DNA of 64,000 nt from Glandiceps talaboti. Lineage: Eukaryota > Hemichordata > Enteropneusta > Spengelidae. Positions 57,199-64,000 of this stretch are shown here, in pieces (the stretch's first letter is position 1; the number at the start of each line of letters is the position of its first letter). The position numbers were made by a program, and so were the translations under genes. The DNA lies in assembly GCF_964340395.1 (NCBI RefSeq), contig NC_135552.1, positions 19,219,681 to 19,283,680 of the forward strand, read 5' to 3'. Under the pieces are notes generated by a model that was not told where the DNA came from, did not search any database, and saw only the letters and a list, made by a program, of their open reading frames with translations.

Positions 57199-64000
<6,802 letters not shown>

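Overview
The window is nuclear DNA from an intron-rich animal, most likely a marine invertebrate bilaterian. A hemichordate, cephalochordate, echinoderm, brachiopod or mollusc would all fit, and I cannot choose between them. The reasons are GT-AG introns at vertebrate-like positions, AT-rich introns full of microsatellites, minisatellites and small palindromic elements, and protein sequences close to the vertebrate orthologues. No bacterial, phage or CRISPR features were seen.

Layout: a small NUPR1-like gene (-, 298-519); EEF1B2, translation elongation factor 1-beta (-, 7 coding exons, 2600-6526); NDUFS1, the 75-kDa subunit of mitochondrial complex I (+, 14 coding exons, 8651-16899); an HCN-family cyclic-nucleotide-gated pacemaker-type channel (-, 12 coding exons, 18403-25159); POLR1B, the second-largest subunit of RNA polymerase I (+, 27 coding exons, 26476-48896); CYCS, cytochrome c (-, 2 coding exons plus a 5' non-coding exon, 52233-54830); and the first 10 coding exons of MMUT, methylmalonyl-CoA mutase (+, 57199 to beyond the window end). 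All exon joins were worked out by hand. Phases close exactly and give complete proteins of 226, 730, 644, 1135 and 110 aa, plus 417 codons of MMUT.

Apart from NUPR1, the genes form three successive head-to-head pairs: EEF1B2/NDUFS1, HCN/POLR1B and CYCS/MMUT. The EEF1B2/NDUFS1 pair is also head-to-head in human, so it looks like ancient microsynteny. NDUFS1, CYCS and MMUT encode mitochondrial proteins; EEF1B2 and POLR1B serve translation and ribosome production. Promoter-like motifs fit this: NRF-1 sites at CYCS, a ZNF143-like and a YY1-like site at NDUFS1, and an E-box plus a YY1-like site at the POLR1B start codon.

The most unusual features are: (1) repeated tandem duplication of exon edges with their splice sites (NDUFS1 exon 10, POLR1B exons 13, 20 and 27, MMUT exons 4 and 6), reaching ten consecutive 5' splice sites in MMUT; (2) a GFG selectivity filter in the HCN-like channel where family members normally have GYG; (3) a DNA transposon with a 7-bp target duplication nested in a decayed retroelement gag-like ORF in a POLR1B intron; (4) several palindromic miniature elements, one of which seems to have expanded a terminal unit into a 44-bp minisatellite.
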